A stretch of 14,282 bases of DNA from an uncultured Bacilli bacterium (GTDB taxonomy: Bacteria; Bacillota_I; Bacilli_A; RF39; UBA660), in assembly GCA_934183705.1 (NCBI GenBank), contig CAKPSW010000019.1, positions 1 to 14,282 of the forward strand, written 5' to 3'. Both the position numbers and the translations under genes were made by a program. Positions 13,775 through 14,282 of the stretch are shown here, one piece after another; the first letter of the stretch is position 1, and each line of letters opens with the position of its first letter. The notes beneath the pieces are model-generated. The model was not told the origin of the DNA and ran no database searches. It was given only the letters and a program-made list of their open reading frames with translations.

Positions 13775-14131
13775 ATGGAAAAAATAAAAAAAAATGACAT
13801 CATCAAAGTAACTGTAACAGGTGTCCAAAAATATGGAGCATTTGCCCAATCAGAAGACTATGATGGGCTTATCCATATTTCAGAAATATCTTATGGTTAT
13901 GTAAAAAGTGTTAATGATTATTTAAAAGTAGGAGATAAAATATATGCCGAAGTGGTTGATGTTGACAATAATGATAATCACTTAAAACTTAGTATAAAAG
14001 ACATTGACTACAAAAAAGATGGTCAAAAACTAAAAAGAATGGCCGAAACAAAAAGTGGTTTCAAACCATTAAAAGAAAATTTAGAAGTATGGATAAATGA
14101 AAAAATAAAAGAAATAACTGACAAGATGTAA
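13775..14131 (+). CDS. cvfD: S1-domain RNA-binding regulator of the CvfD/GSP13 (YugI) type
   Basis: The 118-residue protein has one S1 RNA-binding domain (about 5-77: VTVTGVQKYGAFAQSEDYDG, LIHISEIS, VGDKIYAEVVDVD, HLKLSIKDID). A basic and amphipathic tail (78-118) contains a GFKPLKENLEVWI motif that I associate with the CvfD/GSP13 family of Firmicutes, ribosome-associated proteins that affect translation and stress responses. Single-domain length and this tail argue against ribosomal protein S1 or PNPase fragments. A GTGAGG site lies seven bases before the ATG. Unlike every other protein gene here, its plus strand has G at or above C, so its composition looks like that of a leading-strand gene although it lies on the plus strand. 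It is followed within 80 bases by a tRNA gene with its own promoter. Confidence 0.85.
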   Translation: MEKIKKNDIIKVTVTGVQKYGAFAQSEDYDGLIHISEISYGYVKSVNDYLKVGDKIYAEVVDVDNNDNHLKLSIKDIDYKKDGQKLKRMAETKSGFKPLKENLEVWINEKIKEITDKM

Positions 14132-14157
14132 AAAAAGAAAAAATATTATCAAATCTC

Positions 14158-14187
14158 TTGACAAACTATACAAATAAATGGTATATT
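14158..14187 (+). promoter_or_regulatory. Promoter of the tRNA-Val gene
   Basis: A perfect TTGACA (14158-14163) and TATATT (14182-14187) are spaced by 18 bases, with TGG before the -10. This is one of the strongest promoters in the window and lies 22 bases before the tRNA, as expected for a stable RNA gene. Confidence 0.8.
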
Positions 14188-14209
14188 ATTGAATGTCCAG
14201 AGATAATAT

Positions 14210-14282
14210 GGGCGATTAGCTCAGTTGGTTAGAGCACTTGCCTTACAAGCAAGGGGTCATAGGTTCGAGTCCTATATCGCCC
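14210..14282 (+). tRNA. tRNA-Val (anticodon UAC), cut at the window edge
   Basis: A full cloverleaf folds by eye. The acceptor GGGCGAT pairs with ATCGCCC. The D arm is GCTC/GAGC with AGTTGGTTA in the loop. The anticodon stem is CTTGC/GCAAG with loop CTTACAA, giving anticodon TAC. A 5-base variable loop and T arm ATAGG/CCTAT with loop TTCGAGT complete it. TAC reads GUA and, by wobble, the other valine codons. The window ends after the acceptor stem, so the discriminator base and any encoded CCA are missing. More tRNA genes may follow. Confidence 0.95.

Overview
The window is a very AT-rich, gene-dense stretch of a low-GC Firmicutes-like chromosome. A clear Spo0A, a YutH-like spore-coat protein, strong GGAGG-type ribosome binding sites and TGA used as a stop (an ATGA overlap at 3941) point to a spore-forming member of the Bacilli, possibly one of the uncultured gut lineages near Erysipelotrichia/RF39, with genetic code 11. 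That placement is inference from style and gene content, not from a marker tree. Most genes lie on the minus strand. The plus strand is C-rich over G almost throughout, as expected if the minus strand is the leading strand.

Layout. Positions 1-76 are the right end of an IS3-family (IS150-like) insertion sequence, with the last 11 codons of its transposase. Then, on the minus strand, come a three-repeat LysM protein (116-553) and a 2-hydroxyacyl-CoA dehydratase-type activase (591-1541). A terminator follows, then dCMP deaminase (1601-2086) preceded by a DUF1016/YhcG PD-(D/E)xK nuclease (2103-3101) whose codon use differs from its neighbours. A plus-strand pair encodes a CPBP membrane protease and a membrane-anchored metallophosphoesterase (3249-4786). 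Two converging terminators separate this pair from lon (minus, start corrected to 7186).

Next on the minus strand are a single-pass membrane protein with an SH3b domain (7343-8395), spo0A (8487-9251) with tandem 0A boxes at its own promoter, triosephosphate isomerase (9359-10063), phosphoglycerate kinase (10193-11359) and a TPR protein (11413-12453, TTG start). A plus-strand YutH-like gene (12548-13447) overlaps tail-to-tail with a NifU-type Fe-S carrier gene (13434-13670). The window closes on the plus strand with an S1-domain CvfD/GSP13-type regulator (13775-14131) and a tRNA-Val(UAC), cut just before its discriminator base.

How they fit together. The content is mainly housekeeping: lower glycolysis (tpiA, pgk), protein quality control (lon), nucleotide supply (dCMP deaminase), Fe-S delivery (NifU-like) and RNA binding (CvfD). 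To this is added a sporulation thread: spo0A, yutH-like and possibly the LysM protein. No gene-free stretch exceeds 300 bases; the longest gaps are about 100-160 bases and hold promoters and terminators. I see no CRISPR array, prophage or clear new multi-gene system. The most interesting items are the self-regulatory 0A boxes at spo0A, the activase with an extra four-cysteine tail and no dehydratase beside it, the transferred-looking nuclease, the altered active-site region of TpiA, and several stop codons built into terminator hairpins.
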